A stretch of 11,476 bases of DNA from NCBI GenBank assembly GCA_937906355.1, contig CALCWF010000023.1:1-11476 (forward strand). The letters are read 5' to 3'. Below the pieces are notes generated by a model that was not told where the DNA came from, made no database searches, and saw only the letters and a program-made list of their open reading frames with translations. The DNA is from an uncultured Rickettsiales bacterium (lineage in GTDB: Bacteria > Pseudomonadota > Alphaproteobacteria > Rickettsiales > Deianiraeaceae). Of the stretch, positions 1 through 7,368 are shown piece by piece; position 1 is the first letter of the stretch, and each line of letters begins with the position of its first letter. A program made the position numbers and the translations under genes.

Positions 1-1
1 C

Positions 2-1120
2 ATATTGCAAACTATAAAGGAACATTTAACTAATATTGATATTGAAAAAAAATCACATAGTTTAGAAGCTACAAAAACAGAATTAATGCAAAATAAAAAC
101 GGCTCCTCAACACTTCTAGATCTGCAAACTGGTGCTATATTAGCGATGTGTTCTTTACCGAATATAGATCCGAATCATATGTCAATCGGTATATCAAATG
201 AGCTATGGGACGATATCTACAAAAATAACGACACGAACTCCGGTATTTTTTTAAACAAAAATATATCTGCCTCGTATCCACCGGGTTCTACTTTTAAAAT
301 CGTATCAGCCTTAGCTGCACTAGAAAGTGGCTGGAATCCGGAAAAGAAAATCAACTGTAAATACGAATATAAGATCGGTAATAGCGTGATGCACTGTTGG
401 AACAAACACGGGCATGGTCCTATCGACATGAACGTTGCAATTGCTGAATCATGTAATTACTATTTCTTTCATCTTAGTACACAGATTTCATGCAAAAAAA
501 TACACGATATGGCTCTGAAATTAGGATTCGGTAAAAAGCACTTGGAAAACTTTAGCAACGAATTGTCTGGCTTCATCCCGAACGAAAGGTGGAAAAAAGA
601 TAGATATGAACAAAATTGGTATCTTGGAGATAATGCAAATTTCGCCATAGGTCAAGGCTGGACCGTCGTTACACCGTTGCAACTGGCAGTAATGATAGCA
701 AGAGTGGCAACAAATAAAAAAATAGAACCAAGATATCTGCTGAAAGATGAAAATGAGTATTTTCCTTCTCTCGATATAGACGAAAATAATCTATCAGCCG
801 TTAGAAAAGGGCTTTTCTCCGTAGTCAATGCACCATACGGACTGGTCAATGGAATTGTAAGCAGTAGATATCAAATATGTGGTAAGACTGGATCAGCACA
901 GGTCGTATCACGACGTATCGAGAACTCGGCCATGAGAAGCGGAAAAGTAACCAAGGAAAAGCACAGCCAAGCATTATTCGTCGGATACGCACCGTATGAT
1001 AATCCAAGATTCGCTGTATCAGTCGTCATAGAGCACGGAATAGGCGGTTCATCAAGTGCGGCACCAATAGGAACAAAAATACTAGCAGACGCGATCGATA
1101 TGTATAAAATATTCGATTAG
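2..1120 (+). CDS. mrdA: Penicillin-binding protein 2 (PBP2), transpeptidase domain, 5'-truncated by the window
   Basis: This is the DD-transpeptidase that cross-links peptidoglycan during lateral-wall elongation. It acts in the periplasm, anchored in the inner membrane and partnered by RodA. Only the C-terminal catalytic part is present, and the frame is open to the left edge, so the TTG at 5 is internal and not a real start. Counting from that codon, three penicillin-binding motifs are visible. The nucleophile motif STFK (residues 95-98) lies within YPPGSTFK, the SxN motif is SCN (149-151) within AESCNYYFF, and KTG (294-296) lies within CGKTGSAQVV. The YPPGSTFK context and the HCWNKHGHG segment fit PBP2 better than FtsI/PBP3. 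It ends with TAG at 1118-1120. No rodA follows, although the two are often adjacent in other bacteria. The gene implies that some peptidoglycan synthesis is retained. The family assignment is very secure. Confidence 0.95.
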   Translation: MLQTIKEHLTNIDIEKKSHSLEATKTELMQNKNGSSTLLDLQTGAILAMCSLPNIDPNHMSIGISNELWDDIYKNNDTNSGIFLNKNISASYPPGSTFKIVSALAALESGWNPEKKINCKYEYKIGNSVMHCWNKHGHGPIDMNVAIAESCNYYFFHLSTQISCKKIHDMALKLGFGKKHLENFSNELSGFIPNERWKKDRYEQNWYLGDNANFAIGQGWTVVTPLQLAVMIARVATNKKIEPRYLLKDENEYFPSLDIDENNLSAVRKGLFSVVNAPYGLVNGIVSSRYQICGKTGSAQVVSRRIENSAMRSGKVTKEKHSQALFVGYAPYDNPRFAVSVVIEHGIGGSSSAAPIGTKILADAIDMYKIFD

Positions 1121-1209
1121 CCTGAACCAAAATAAGTAATAATCAAAACTACAAAATACGCCTCACATCGACATATTAAATATCCAGTTCTAATATTACT
1201 CTAATATTT

Positions 1210-1252
1210 CTTGATTATTACTATCAAGATAGACATCGATATATGCTAATAT
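1210..1252 (+). promoter_or_regulatory. AT-rich leader of the AsmA-like gene with a short inverted repeat and -10-like hexamers
   Basis: The 135-bp gap between mrdA and the AsmA-like gene holds a perfect 6-bp inverted repeat, CTTGAT (1210-1215) and ATCAAG (1223-1228), with a 7-nt spacer. It also holds -10-like hexamers TATGCT (1242-1247) and TAATAT (1247-1252) immediately before the ATG at 1256. The -35-like TTGATT (1211-1216) is too far from these hexamers (25-30 nt) for a normal sigma-70 promoter. No poly-T tract follows the inverted repeat, so it is not a standard terminator. I see no ribosome binding site. The region is probably regulatory, but no specific element is secure. Confidence 0.25.
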
Positions 1253-1255
1253 AGC

Positions 1256-4018
1256 ATGCGAAAAACATTCACGGTACTCTTCTGTAGCTTAATCATAGCT
1301 CTAGGTATGCTGATAATCGGCTTTATACCTATGAAATGCATAGAAAATAAAGTCGTCAGTATCGCTAAAAAGCATAGCATAATCATATACCCAGAAAGCA
1401 AATGGAGTATACGACTAATAACTCTCGACGCCGTAACAGAAAATTTCGCATTCGACGTAGATATCGAAAAAGATAAATCTTCTAAATATAAACTTTCCGG
1501 ACATAGCGATAACTTTATATACAATCTGATAAATAGCTCTTTCGAGTCCGAAAACCTCTCTATCGATATCTTTCTGGAAGACGACGAAAATATGGCTGAC
1601 CTGATAAACACAATTGCGACGAAAATATCTAAACTAAAATATAACATCTATATCAAAAATCTATTCATAAATATTTACATCAGGAATTACGAAGATAAAA
1701 GTGATGGCTCTCACGATAAATACAAACTTATGAACGAAATAACGATAAACAAGGTGAAAATAATAAAAAACTCCAATAAAATAAGCTACGGTGCAACTAT
1801 CGGAATAGACAAAAGTAATAAAAACATCGTGCTATTGACGATCGATAACACAAATGACGACGCTCGCTACGAATTAAACGGAAAGATAGAAAACAACAAC
1901 TTCTACTGCTATATATACGCTTCAAAAAAAGGTGGAAAGATAAACTGTGAAGCGAAAAAAATATCATCAATTCTAAAAGACATCGGTATAAACAACGTCT
2001 CTCTCGGGGACAATCTTTATAAGAAAATTCTGGATAAAAAGCTAATAATCAACGCAGATATACGTCGTAACAACGACTGCGAAATAAACGGTAAAATAAT
2101 AATCAACAACGACATAGGAAGCATAAACTATCGACACAAAACTCGCACTCTCGGAATATCGTTCAGTAAGCTAGATCTGGATAAAACAACAAAAGACGTA
2201 GACGATAGCACAGTCGACAGTATCGACGCAGAAGAAACAAAAACTCAATATAGCTCACAAGCGATGTTTATGTCTGGCAAGGAAAATAAGATAATATCTT
2301 CGGCGAAAAAGCAAGAATCATTCGAGAGTATTAATTCGTTCGAAAAAGTCGTAAATCTGGCTCTCACTTTACTAGATAGCGTCAACTTTAAATCAAATCT
2401 TTCGATAAAAGAAGGTTCTATCTTCGATATTCCGTTCAATCTAATTACAAATATATCGAAGAAAAGAAAAGAAGACATCGAGATAACAGCTTTAAAGGCG
2501 AACTTCGGTCACAACCTAACAGATAGCATAATCTTCAAACAATCGAACGGCAACACATCCGAAACACGAAGCAACAACTTCATCATTCATGGCACGAATA
2601 TCGATAATCTAATTAGATTATTTAATCTAGATTCACTAAATCCAAATCTAAGCTCAACGAGCTACGGCGTCAGTGGTAATATAAAAATGGCCATGAGTCG
2701 TACTTCTCTCGATAACGTAAATCTATACGTAGACGGGCGAAACATTCTCAATCTTGAACTATCCAAACAATACAACTTCGAAAGAAAAAGTAAGATAAAT
2801 AGCAAAAAAATAAGCATACAAAACATAGACATAAATAGATACTACAATATAGATCTCTTCTATAAGAAGTACTACGACGCCTTCCTTGATATTCAATCAC
2901 ACGATCATCAAGACGCTATATTCTTAAAAAAAATATTCAAAAAAAGAGAAAGCAAAAAGTTCGATAATCACGATAGACAAGTTTACATATTAAATAACGT
3001 AATCTTCGAACAACAAAAAATCGAAAATCTAGCATACGAATACGAAGATAATAAGAAATTCACGACGATATATCTAAACGCTAAATCAAACATATTCGAC
3101 GGAAAGTTCACCTTCGATATAAGGAGCGTCGACGAAAAAGATAGATTTGCAATTACACTAGACGCAAAAACGATCAATACATCGCAACTCGACACAATAT
3201 TCAATGGAATTGAAATGGCTACAAAGGTCTCGATGAAAGATATCTTCCACAAAGACGTCGACTACAATATACCATCATTCATTGGACTATACGGTAAAGC
3301 AAAAATCGATATAGATAATTTTGTTATAGGCGATAAAATACTCACTAACATCAATGGGATATTTAATATCAACGATGGGATCGTAGAAAGTAACAACCTA
3401 ACATTCAAATATGGAAACGGAGAAGTTATATCGAATGCGATATTTTCGCTACAAGGACGACCTGAACTGAAACTCGGCTTTTCTTTATCTGGTGTTAATA
3501 TAAACAATATAGTATCGTCCCCTCTGGACGGTCACGTTTCATTGCAATTCAATTGCAATACGTACGGATTCAATCCAGTGCAATTCTTCAAAAAGATGAG
3601 TGGAAAAGGAAGATTTGTTGTGCAAAATATAAAAATTCCACATTTCGATCTACTGAACATGAGTAATGACGTAATAAAACATGGAATCAAGCAAGATATA
3701 AACTATTACGATGTAATTTCAAATAAATCGCTATACTTCAAAACAGGAACCGGAAATCTATTACTTGATAATGGAGTCATAAAAGGAGACATATCAATGA
3801 TGCGTGAATTAGTTTCAGGAAGTGCAGAATTTGAATACAATCTATATACCGAAACAATAAACAAATTAGCCAGTAGCTTCGCAGTGATGATGGCACGTAA
3901 ACGCTTCGAAACTCCGTTTCCGGTGTATATAGCTATCGCCTGTAACGGCGAATCAACAAATCCAAAATGTCTATTCAACTGGGAGCAGTTGAAATACGTT
4001 CTCGGTCAAAATCAATAA
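1256..4018 (+). CDS. Large AsmA-like envelope protein
   Basis: AsmA-family proteins are inner-membrane-anchored periplasmic proteins. They are now regarded as bridge-like proteins supporting phospholipid transport to the outer membrane, and in some bacteria they influence outer-membrane assembly. This 920-residue protein has one N-terminal membrane segment (residues about 7-25) and a long region rich in beta strands. The AsmA C-terminal module begins near residue 670 (FIGLYGKAKIDIDNFVIGD), continues through GxFNINDGIVESNNLTFKYGNG, and includes the SGKGRF motif near 775-785 and the LDNGVIKGD segment. A Ser/Asp/Glu/Lys-rich stretch around residues 300-360 looks like a disordered linker. The middle is low in complexity, rich in Asn, Ile and Lys, and much less conserved-looking than the C-terminus. 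The ATG at 1256 is the natural start because the signal-anchor follows at once. Family assignment is good, but the exact orthologue (AsmA, TamB-like, YhdP-like) is not determinable by eye. Confidence 0.8.
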   Translation: MRKTFTVLFCSLIIALGMLIIGFIPMKCIENKVVSIAKKHSIIIYPESKWSIRLITLDAVTENFAFDVDIEKDKSSKYKLSGHSDNFIYNLINSSFESENLSIDIFLEDDENMADLINTIATKISKLKYNIYIKNLFINIYIRNYEDKSDGSHDKYKLMNEITINKVKIIKNSNKISYGATIGIDKSNKNIVLLTIDNTNDDARYELNGKIENNNFYCYIYASKKGGKINCEAKKISSILKDIGINNVSLGDNLYKKILDKKLIINADIRRNNDCEINGKIIINNDIGSINYRHKTRTLGISFSKLDLDKTTKDVDDSTVDSIDAEETKTQYSSQAMFMSGKENKIISSAKKQESFESINSFEKVVNLALTLLDSVNFKSNLSIKEGSIFDIPFNLITNISKKRKEDIEITALKANFGHNLTDSIIFKQSNGNTSETRSNNFIIHGTNIDNLIRLFNLDSLNPNLSSTSYGVSGNIKMAMSRTSLDNVNLYVDGRNILNLELSKQYNFERKSKINSKKISIQNIDINRYYNIDLFYKKYYDAFLDIQSHDHQDAIFLKKIFKKRESKKFDNHDRQVYILNNVIFEQQKIENLAYEYEDNKKFTTIYLNAKSNIFDGKFTFDIRSVDEKDRFAITLDAKTINTSQLDTIFNGIEMATKVSMKDIFHKDVDYNIPSFIGLYGKAKIDIDNFVIGDKILTNINGIFNINDGIVESNNLTFKYGNGEVISNAIFSLQGRPELKLGFSLSGVNINNIVSSPLDGHVSLQFNCNTYGFNPVQFFKKMSGKGRFVVQNIKIPHFDLLNMSNDVIKHGIKQDINYYDVISNKSLYFKTGTGNLLLDNGVIKGDISMMRELVSGSAEFEYNLYTETINKLASSFAVMMARKRFETPFPVYIAIACNGESTNPKCLFNWEQLKYVLGQNQ

Positions 4019-4028
4019 ACAATAGTTC

Positions 4029-4067
4029 CGTTGATAGCTAAGTCTCGATATAACGTATCCTTTTTTT
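4029..4067 (+). terminator. Weak candidate terminator after the AsmA-like gene
   Basis: An imperfect stem starts 11 nt after the stop codon. CGTT-g-ATA (4029-4036) can pair with TAT-AACG (4049-4055), with one bulged G. It is followed by a run of seven T residues at 4061-4067. The stem is AT-rich with a 12-nt loop, so predicted stability is low. The T run directly downstream of a stop is the main support. Confidence 0.3.
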
Positions 4068-4131
4068 AACTATTTACTGACTCATATCGCGACATAACGT
4101 CGATTAATTTAAAAAACGATTTTATAAAAGT

Positions 4132-4169
4132 CGTTATATTTAAACTATTTCGTTATATTTAAACTATTT
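4132..4169 (+). repeat. Perfect tandem duplication of a 19-bp unit
   Basis: The unit CGTTATATTTAAACTATTT occurs twice back to back (4132-4150 and 4151-4169) without a mismatch, in the non-coding gap upstream of trcR. A related string, TAACTATTTACTGA, lies at about 4067-4080. The perfect identity suggests a recent slippage duplication. It could also hold repeated binding sites, but nothing directly shows that. Confidence 0.85.
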
Positions 4170-4227
4170 TTCAACGTAGTGCAACTATAAAGTGCTATTA
4201 TAATAAATACTATCTTGATTTTTATAA

Positions 4228-4260
4228 TTCAAAAAAGAAGTTATCGTTGTATAGTATAAT
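4228..4260 (+). promoter_or_regulatory. Candidate trcR promoter with consensus -10
   Basis: A perfect TATAAT lies at 4255-4260, only 10 nt before the trcR ATG. An overlapping alternative -10, TATAGT (4250-4255), is 16 nt from a weak -35-like TTCAAA (4228-4233). If TATAAT is used, transcription would begin within a few bases of the ATG, giving a leaderless or nearly leaderless mRNA. This agrees with the absence of any Shine-Dalgarno sequence. AT-rich DNA produces such hexamers by chance, so confidence is limited. Confidence 0.4.
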
Positions 4261-4272
4261 TGTATAGTATAT
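4247..4272 (+). repeat. 13-bp tandem repeat running into the trcR start codon
   Basis: TTGTATAGTATAA (4247-4259) is followed directly by TTGTATAGTATAT (4260-4272), which match at 12 of 13 positions. The second copy overlaps the first two bases of the trcR ATG (4271). The duplication creates two copies of a TATAGTATA string and thus two overlapping -10-like elements right before the start codon. Confidence 0.8.
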
Positions 4273-4900
4273 GTCTAAGAATATTAAAAATAACGTCATC
4301 GCACCGTTAGCAACCGCGATATGGCTAGTCGATAATACATCGCTAACTTTTCAACAAATAGGAGAATTCTGTGGCTTCGACCAATCGGAAATGAAGTTTA
4401 TCGCAGATGGGATAATTGGTAAAGGTATAATGCCTGCCGATCCTACTAAAAACGGAAATCTAACAAAAGAAGAAATATCGGCAAGAGAAAAGGATGGGAA
4501 ACCATTGTCAAATGCGTTCACATCTCTAAATGGGGTAGACATCAAAATACAAAAGAAGAAAAAATACATCCCTATGATACAAAGACAAAATCGTCCTGAA
4601 ACAATACTATGGTTGCTAGGATATGCACCAGAACTAACAGATCCACAAATAGTTAAGCTCGTTCGCACGACTAAGTCAATGGTTGAAGCAATTAGAACAA
4701 AAACATATAAAGGTTATAGCGAATTAATCGCCAAGGATCCTGTCATTTTAGGTTTCTGCACTCAAAAAGAACTCAATAAAGCGGTAGAAATTGCTAAAGG
4801 TAATGTCTCGAAAGATATTTCGAAAGAGGTAAAGAAAGCGACGCCAAAAGCATCATCGAAGAAAACCAAAGCAAAAAAGAATAAAAAGAAAAAGAAATAG
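4271..4900 (+). CDS. trcR: TrcR-type cell-cycle transcriptional regulator (DUF1013)
   Basis: DUF1013 proteins are a near-alphaproteobacterial family, annotated as cell-cycle transcriptional regulators of the TrcR type. This one is 209 residues. The N-terminal block matches the family pattern: AIWLVDNTSLTFQQIGEFCGF (residues 16-36), then IADGI..GIMPADPTKNGNLTKEEI (about 44-69), which reads as a helix-turn-helix-like unit. The second conserved block, RQNRPETILWLLGYAPELTD followed by QIVKLVRTTKSMVEAIR (about 104-142), is also typical, as is DPVILGFCTQ. The last 25 or so residues are a Lys/Ala/Ser tail ending in a run of lysines. Such a basic tail could bind nucleic acid, but that is inference. 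It ends with tandem stops, TAG TAA. The start at 4271 is supported by the conserved block lying close behind it. Its regulon cannot be inferred from this window. Confidence 0.88.
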   Translation: MSKNIKNNVIAPLATAIWLVDNTSLTFQQIGEFCGFDQSEMKFIADGIIGKGIMPADPTKNGNLTKEEISAREKDGKPLSNAFTSLNGVDIKIQKKKKYIPMIQRQNRPETILWLLGYAPELTDPQIVKLVRTTKSMVEAIRTKTYKGYSELIAKDPVILGFCTQKELNKAVEIAKGNVSKDISKEVKKATPKASSKKTKAKKNKKKKK

Positions 4901-4907
4901 TAAAACT

Positions 4908-5006
4908 TCAACCGTCCCTCCGGTCATCACTTCGGCTGTCGTCCTTACTTTGCTTTAGCGTCTATGTCGTTTACTTACAATGCGTAATCTATCCGTAGTT
5001 AAAGCA
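4908..5006. other. GC-rich island and possible stem between trcR and dnaX
   Basis: Within this 165-bp gap, 4908-4946 contains 23 G/C in 39 bases, far above the surrounding DNA. It holds a small ACCG...CGGT hairpin (4911-4924). Downstream, TGCTTTAGC (4951-4959) can pair with GTTAAAGCA (4998-5006), nine pairs including one G-U, enclosing a 38-nt loop that itself contains TTAC...GTAA. No frame reads as a plausible protein, and I do not see the signature cores of 4.5S RNA, tmRNA or RNase P RNA. It could be a small structured RNA or a transcript-end structure on either strand. Confidence 0.25.
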
Positions 5007-5030
5007 TACCTTCGTTGAGATAATGTGTCG

Positions 5031-5036
5031 TATAAT
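5031..5036 (+). promoter_or_regulatory. Candidate dnaX -10 element
   Basis: A perfect TATAAT lies 29 nt upstream of the ATG at 5066. There is no good -35 hexamer at 16-18 nt, where the sequence reads around ACCTTCGTTG. The 20 bases before the ATG at 5066 contain no Shine-Dalgarno sequence, and neither do those before the alternative ATG at 5084. Confidence 0.35.
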
Positions 5037-5065
5037 TAAATTGAATTTTATTTTTAATAAACAGC

Positions 5066-6277
5066 ATGATCTACGTCTCAAAAATGGAGAATAAAAAACA
5101 TCTCGTCTTAGCAAGAAAATATAGACCAAGACTACTATCAGAATTGATAGGACAAGAGATATTCACAAAAACGGTATCAAATGCTATACTGTCAGGAAAA
5201 CTACATCACGCCTTTCTGCTGACCGGAACACGCGGTGTGGGTAAAACAAGTTCAGCACGTATACTAGCACTAAGCGTCAACTGCAAAGCAAGTGAGAAAG
5301 AAACTCTAACACCGTGTCTCGAATGCGATACGTGTAAAGCGATTCTAAGTGGTAGTAATCCTGATGTTATAGAGTTCGACGCGGCGAGTAATACCGGAGT
5401 CGATAAAATGAGAGAGGTAATAGAGAACAGCACGTTCGCACCGATGATATCACGCTATAAAGTCTACATAATAGACGAAGTGCATATGCTATCAAAATCA
5501 GCATTCAACGCACTACTAAAAACACTAGAAGAGCCTCCTGAAAGAGTAAAATTCATATTCGCAACAACGGAGATAAACAAAGTTCCAATAACAATTCTTT
5601 CTAGATGTCAGAAGTTCTATCTCAAGAACATTCCAGCAGAGACAATATTTCCACATCTAAAAGATGTATGTAAAAAAGAAGACGTGCAATATGACGACGA
5701 AAGTTTAAAACTAATTGCAAAATACGCAAATGGATCAATGAGAGACGCACTATCGTTACTAGATCAGGCGATAAGTGCTAGTAATAACGACGTCAAAATT
5801 GATGCTGTAAAGTCTATGCTTGCCGTACCAGACAGAGAAATGATAGCAGAACTATTCTACAATTGCTACGTCGGAAACATACAAGACGCATTAAAAGACT
5901 CGTATAGTCTGATATCAGGTGATACTGACATAACAAATATAGCAAGTGAGCTAATGGAGACTATACTCGATGGACTGAAAATAACAAGTCAAGTCGTAGA
6001 CGTCGCATCCGTCGGTCATGAATTCACAGAGGTATTCACTAAATTGATAAGCAACAATAATCTAAACATTCCACGCTTACTGCGTATGTGGCAAATATTG
6101 TCACTATCTCTACAAGAGATGAAAACCATACAAACAAGACAATATTTTACGGCACTAATCTACAAATTGTGCTACGCGTCAACTCTCCCGACGCCAGTCG
6201 AGGCACTTAAACTGATAAAAGACGAAAATCTTAGAGAAGCTATGTCAAATTTTCCGGATGGGAAAATTATAAAATAA
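5066..6277 (+). CDS. dnaX: DNA polymerase III clamp-loader subunit DnaX, short gamma-like form
   Basis: DnaX is the AAA+ motor subunit of the replicative clamp loader, which opens and places the beta clamp on DNA. All domain I hallmarks are present: Walker A GTRGVGKT (54-61), zinc-finger cysteines C73, C84, C87 and C90, Walker B IIDEVH (135-140), sensor-1 ATTE (166-169), the SRC arginine-finger motif (179-181) and sensor-2 GSMRDALSLLDQ (223-234). A collar-like domain III fills the rest to residue 403. The protein ends there, close to the length of E. coli gamma. The tau-specific domains IV and V, which contact DnaB helicase and the polymerase alpha subunit, are absent. I find no continuation in another frame before the next gene, and no A-rich slippery site at the 3' end. 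The start may be the ATG at 5066 or 5084 (residue 7); the latter fits the family N-terminus better. Identification is secure. Confidence 0.95.
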   Translation: MIYVSKMENKKHLVLARKYRPRLLSELIGQEIFTKTVSNAILSGKLHHAFLLTGTRGVGKTSSARILALSVNCKASEKETLTPCLECDTCKAILSGSNPDVIEFDAASNTGVDKMREVIENSTFAPMISRYKVYIIDEVHMLSKSAFNALLKTLEEPPERVKFIFATTEINKVPITILSRCQKFYLKNIPAETIFPHLKDVCKKEDVQYDDESLKLIAKYANGSMRDALSLLDQAISASNNDVKIDAVKSMLAVPDREMIAELFYNCYVGNIQDALKDSYSLISGDTDITNIASELMETILDGLKITSQVVDVASVGHEFTEVFTKLISNNNLNIPRLLRMWQILSLSLQEMKTIQTRQYFTALIYKLCYASTLPTPVEALKLIKDENLREAMSNFPDGKIIK

Positions 6278-6381
6278 AAACAAATAAAAACATCGCCCAA
6301 CAAACATATTAATCTTAAATCAATAAGGCAAAGTACTTATAAAAGCTAAGGCATATCAAATTGACATTAAAATAAATAATC

Positions 6382-6396
6382 TTCTTCTTTGAAGAA
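6382..6396 (+). repeat. Perfect short hairpin in front of the uracil-DNA glycosylase start
   Basis: TTCTTC (6382-6387) and GAAGAA (6391-6396) are perfect complements separated by TTT. They end 10 nt before the ATG at 6407. No T run follows, so a terminator is unlikely. A hairpin here could affect translation initiation or be a small operator. A consensus -35 hexamer TTGACA (6361-6366) lies upstream, but no fitting -10 stands at the expected spacing. Confidence 0.4.
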
Positions 6397-6406
6397 CTAT
6401 TCATCT

Positions 6407-7270
6407 ATGAACTCATTTTTCAAAGAAGTGCTGATATTTCAAAATCTTCTTGGCGTAAACGAGAGCTTCGATTTCATAACTGGACGCGACTTTAAAATGT
6501 ATAACTGTATCAACGATAAACAAAAAATAGAAGTAAGCACGAACAATAAAACCGGCAATAAAAAAATTAACAATAACGTTAGCAACGAAAATACCGATAT
6601 TGATAATTCATCAGTCGAGTTCGACGAGATAAACGATACAGACAAGATAAAAAAAACAACGAACGCGGAAGATGATAACAATAACAACGATTATTTAAAT
6701 AATATAAACTCATTCGACGAGTTGGTAGAAAAGATACGCAATTTCAACAATTGTGACCTGAAAAGATACGCAACAAACACAGTCATTTTCGACGGAAATA
6801 AAAATTCTAAAATAATGCTCATCGGTGAGGCACCTGGCGAAAGTGAAGACTTAGAGGGGAGACCATTCTGCGGACAAAGTGGGAAACTTTTACGAAAGGC
6901 CCTGAGTTATATCCAACTAGACAACAGCAATCTTATCATCACTAATACGGTCTTTTGGAGACCGCCGCTAAATAGAAAACCATACGAAGACGAAATCGCC
7001 GTATGTTTACCTTTCGTTAAAAAGATGATAGATATAGTCAAACCAGAAATAATAATCTTGTGTGGCTCAACGGCCATCGAAGCTATCCTGAAATCAAAAA
7101 AGCGAATGTCGGAAGTTACGGGGAAGATAATAGATACAAAAATCAACGAGCTAAACATAAAAATATTCCCTATCTACCATCCATCCTATTTACTACGCTC
7201 GCCAAGTATTAAGAAAGTATTCTGGGAACACTTAGTCTTTCTAAAAAAAATGATATCAAATCCGTCGTAA
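6407..7270 (+). CDS. Uracil-DNA glycosylase, COG1573 (family 4-like), alphaproteobacterial type
   Basis: This enzyme removes uracil from DNA, the first step of base-excision repair of deaminated cytosine. Counting from the ATG at 6407 (287 residues), motif A is GEAPGESED (140-148), followed by GRPFCGQSGKLL. Motif B is HPSYLLR (258-264). The NTVFWRPPLNRKP block (180-192) and the NCDLKRYATNTVIFDGN block are typical of alphaproteobacterial members. Of the four cysteines that hold the 4Fe-4S cluster in classical family 4 enzymes, only C116 and C200 are at likely positions; the one expected in KCRPP is replaced by Trp in FWRPP. A low-complexity Asn/Asp/Lys/Thr stretch (about 40-100) separates a short N-terminal helix from the catalytic domain. 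An upstream in-frame TTG (6389) exists, but it lies within the hairpin and adds no conserved sequence, so ATG 6407 is preferred. Confidence 0.88.
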   Translation: MNSFFKEVLIFQNLLGVNESFDFITGRDFKMYNCINDKQKIEVSTNNKTGNKKINNNVSNENTDIDNSSVEFDEINDTDKIKKTTNAEDDNNNNDYLNNINSFDELVEKIRNFNNCDLKRYATNTVIFDGNKNSKIMLIGEAPGESEDLEGRPFCGQSGKLLRKALSYIQLDNSNLIITNTVFWRPPLNRKPYEDEIAVCLPFVKKMIDIVKPEIIILCGSTAIEAILKSKKRMSEVTGKIIDTKINELNIKIFPIYHPSYLLRSPSIKKVFWEHLVFLKKMISNPS

Positions 7271-7277
7271 AAACCGT

Positions 7278-7302
7278 ATCACTCTTCATGAGCGATTCTT
7301 TT
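7278..7302 (+). terminator. Candidate rho-independent terminator after the glycosylase
   Basis: ATCACTC (7278-7284) pairs with GAGCGAT (7290-7296) across a TTCAT loop, with one A-C mismatch in seven positions. TCTTTT follows directly (7297-7302). It starts 8 nt after the TAA of the glycosylase gene. The shape is right, but the mismatch and short T run make it weak. Confidence 0.4.
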
Positions 7303-7323
7303 AAACTAAAAAGAAAAAACATA

Positions 7324-7359
7324 TTGAAAATAGAAAATCTCGTTTTATTTAGAAAACGA
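7324..7359 (+). promoter_or_regulatory. Candidate lon promoter overlapped by a 7-bp inverted repeat
   Basis: TTGAAA (7324-7329) and TATTTA (7346-7351) form a sigma-70-like pair with a 16-nt spacer, 17 nt before the lon ATG. Lying across the -10 is a perfect inverted repeat, TCGTTTT (7340-7346) and AAAACGA (7353-7359), with a 6-nt centre. An inverted repeat overlapping the -10 fits a repressor operator; alternatively it could form a hairpin near the 5' end of the mRNA. It does not match the CIRCE heat-shock operator. No Shine-Dalgarno sequence precedes the start. Confidence 0.4.
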
Positions 7360-7368
7360 TCATCGTAG

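Noticed and set aside
1256..4018. Enrichment of ATCGAT/TCGA words in the + strand genes as a restriction or methylation signature
   Set aside because: The number of ATCGAT sites I noticed is only slightly above a rough expectation for this base composition.
6240..6300. A-rich 3' end of dnaX as a programmed frameshift site making tau
   Set aside because: There is no A-AAA-AAG type heptamer upstream of the stop, and the alternative frames close quickly after 6277 without tau-like sequence.
6389..6406. TTG at 6389 as the start of the glycosylase gene
   Set aside because: It lies within a perfect hairpin and would add six non-conserved residues; an ATG follows at 6407.
7278..7296. ATCACTC...GAGCGAT as a CIRCE (HrcA) element upstream of lon
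   Set aside because: CIRCE is TTAGCACTC-N9-GAGTGCTAA. Here the spacer is 5 nt and the arms are shorter with a mismatch. A T run follows, so a terminator for the preceding gene is more likely.
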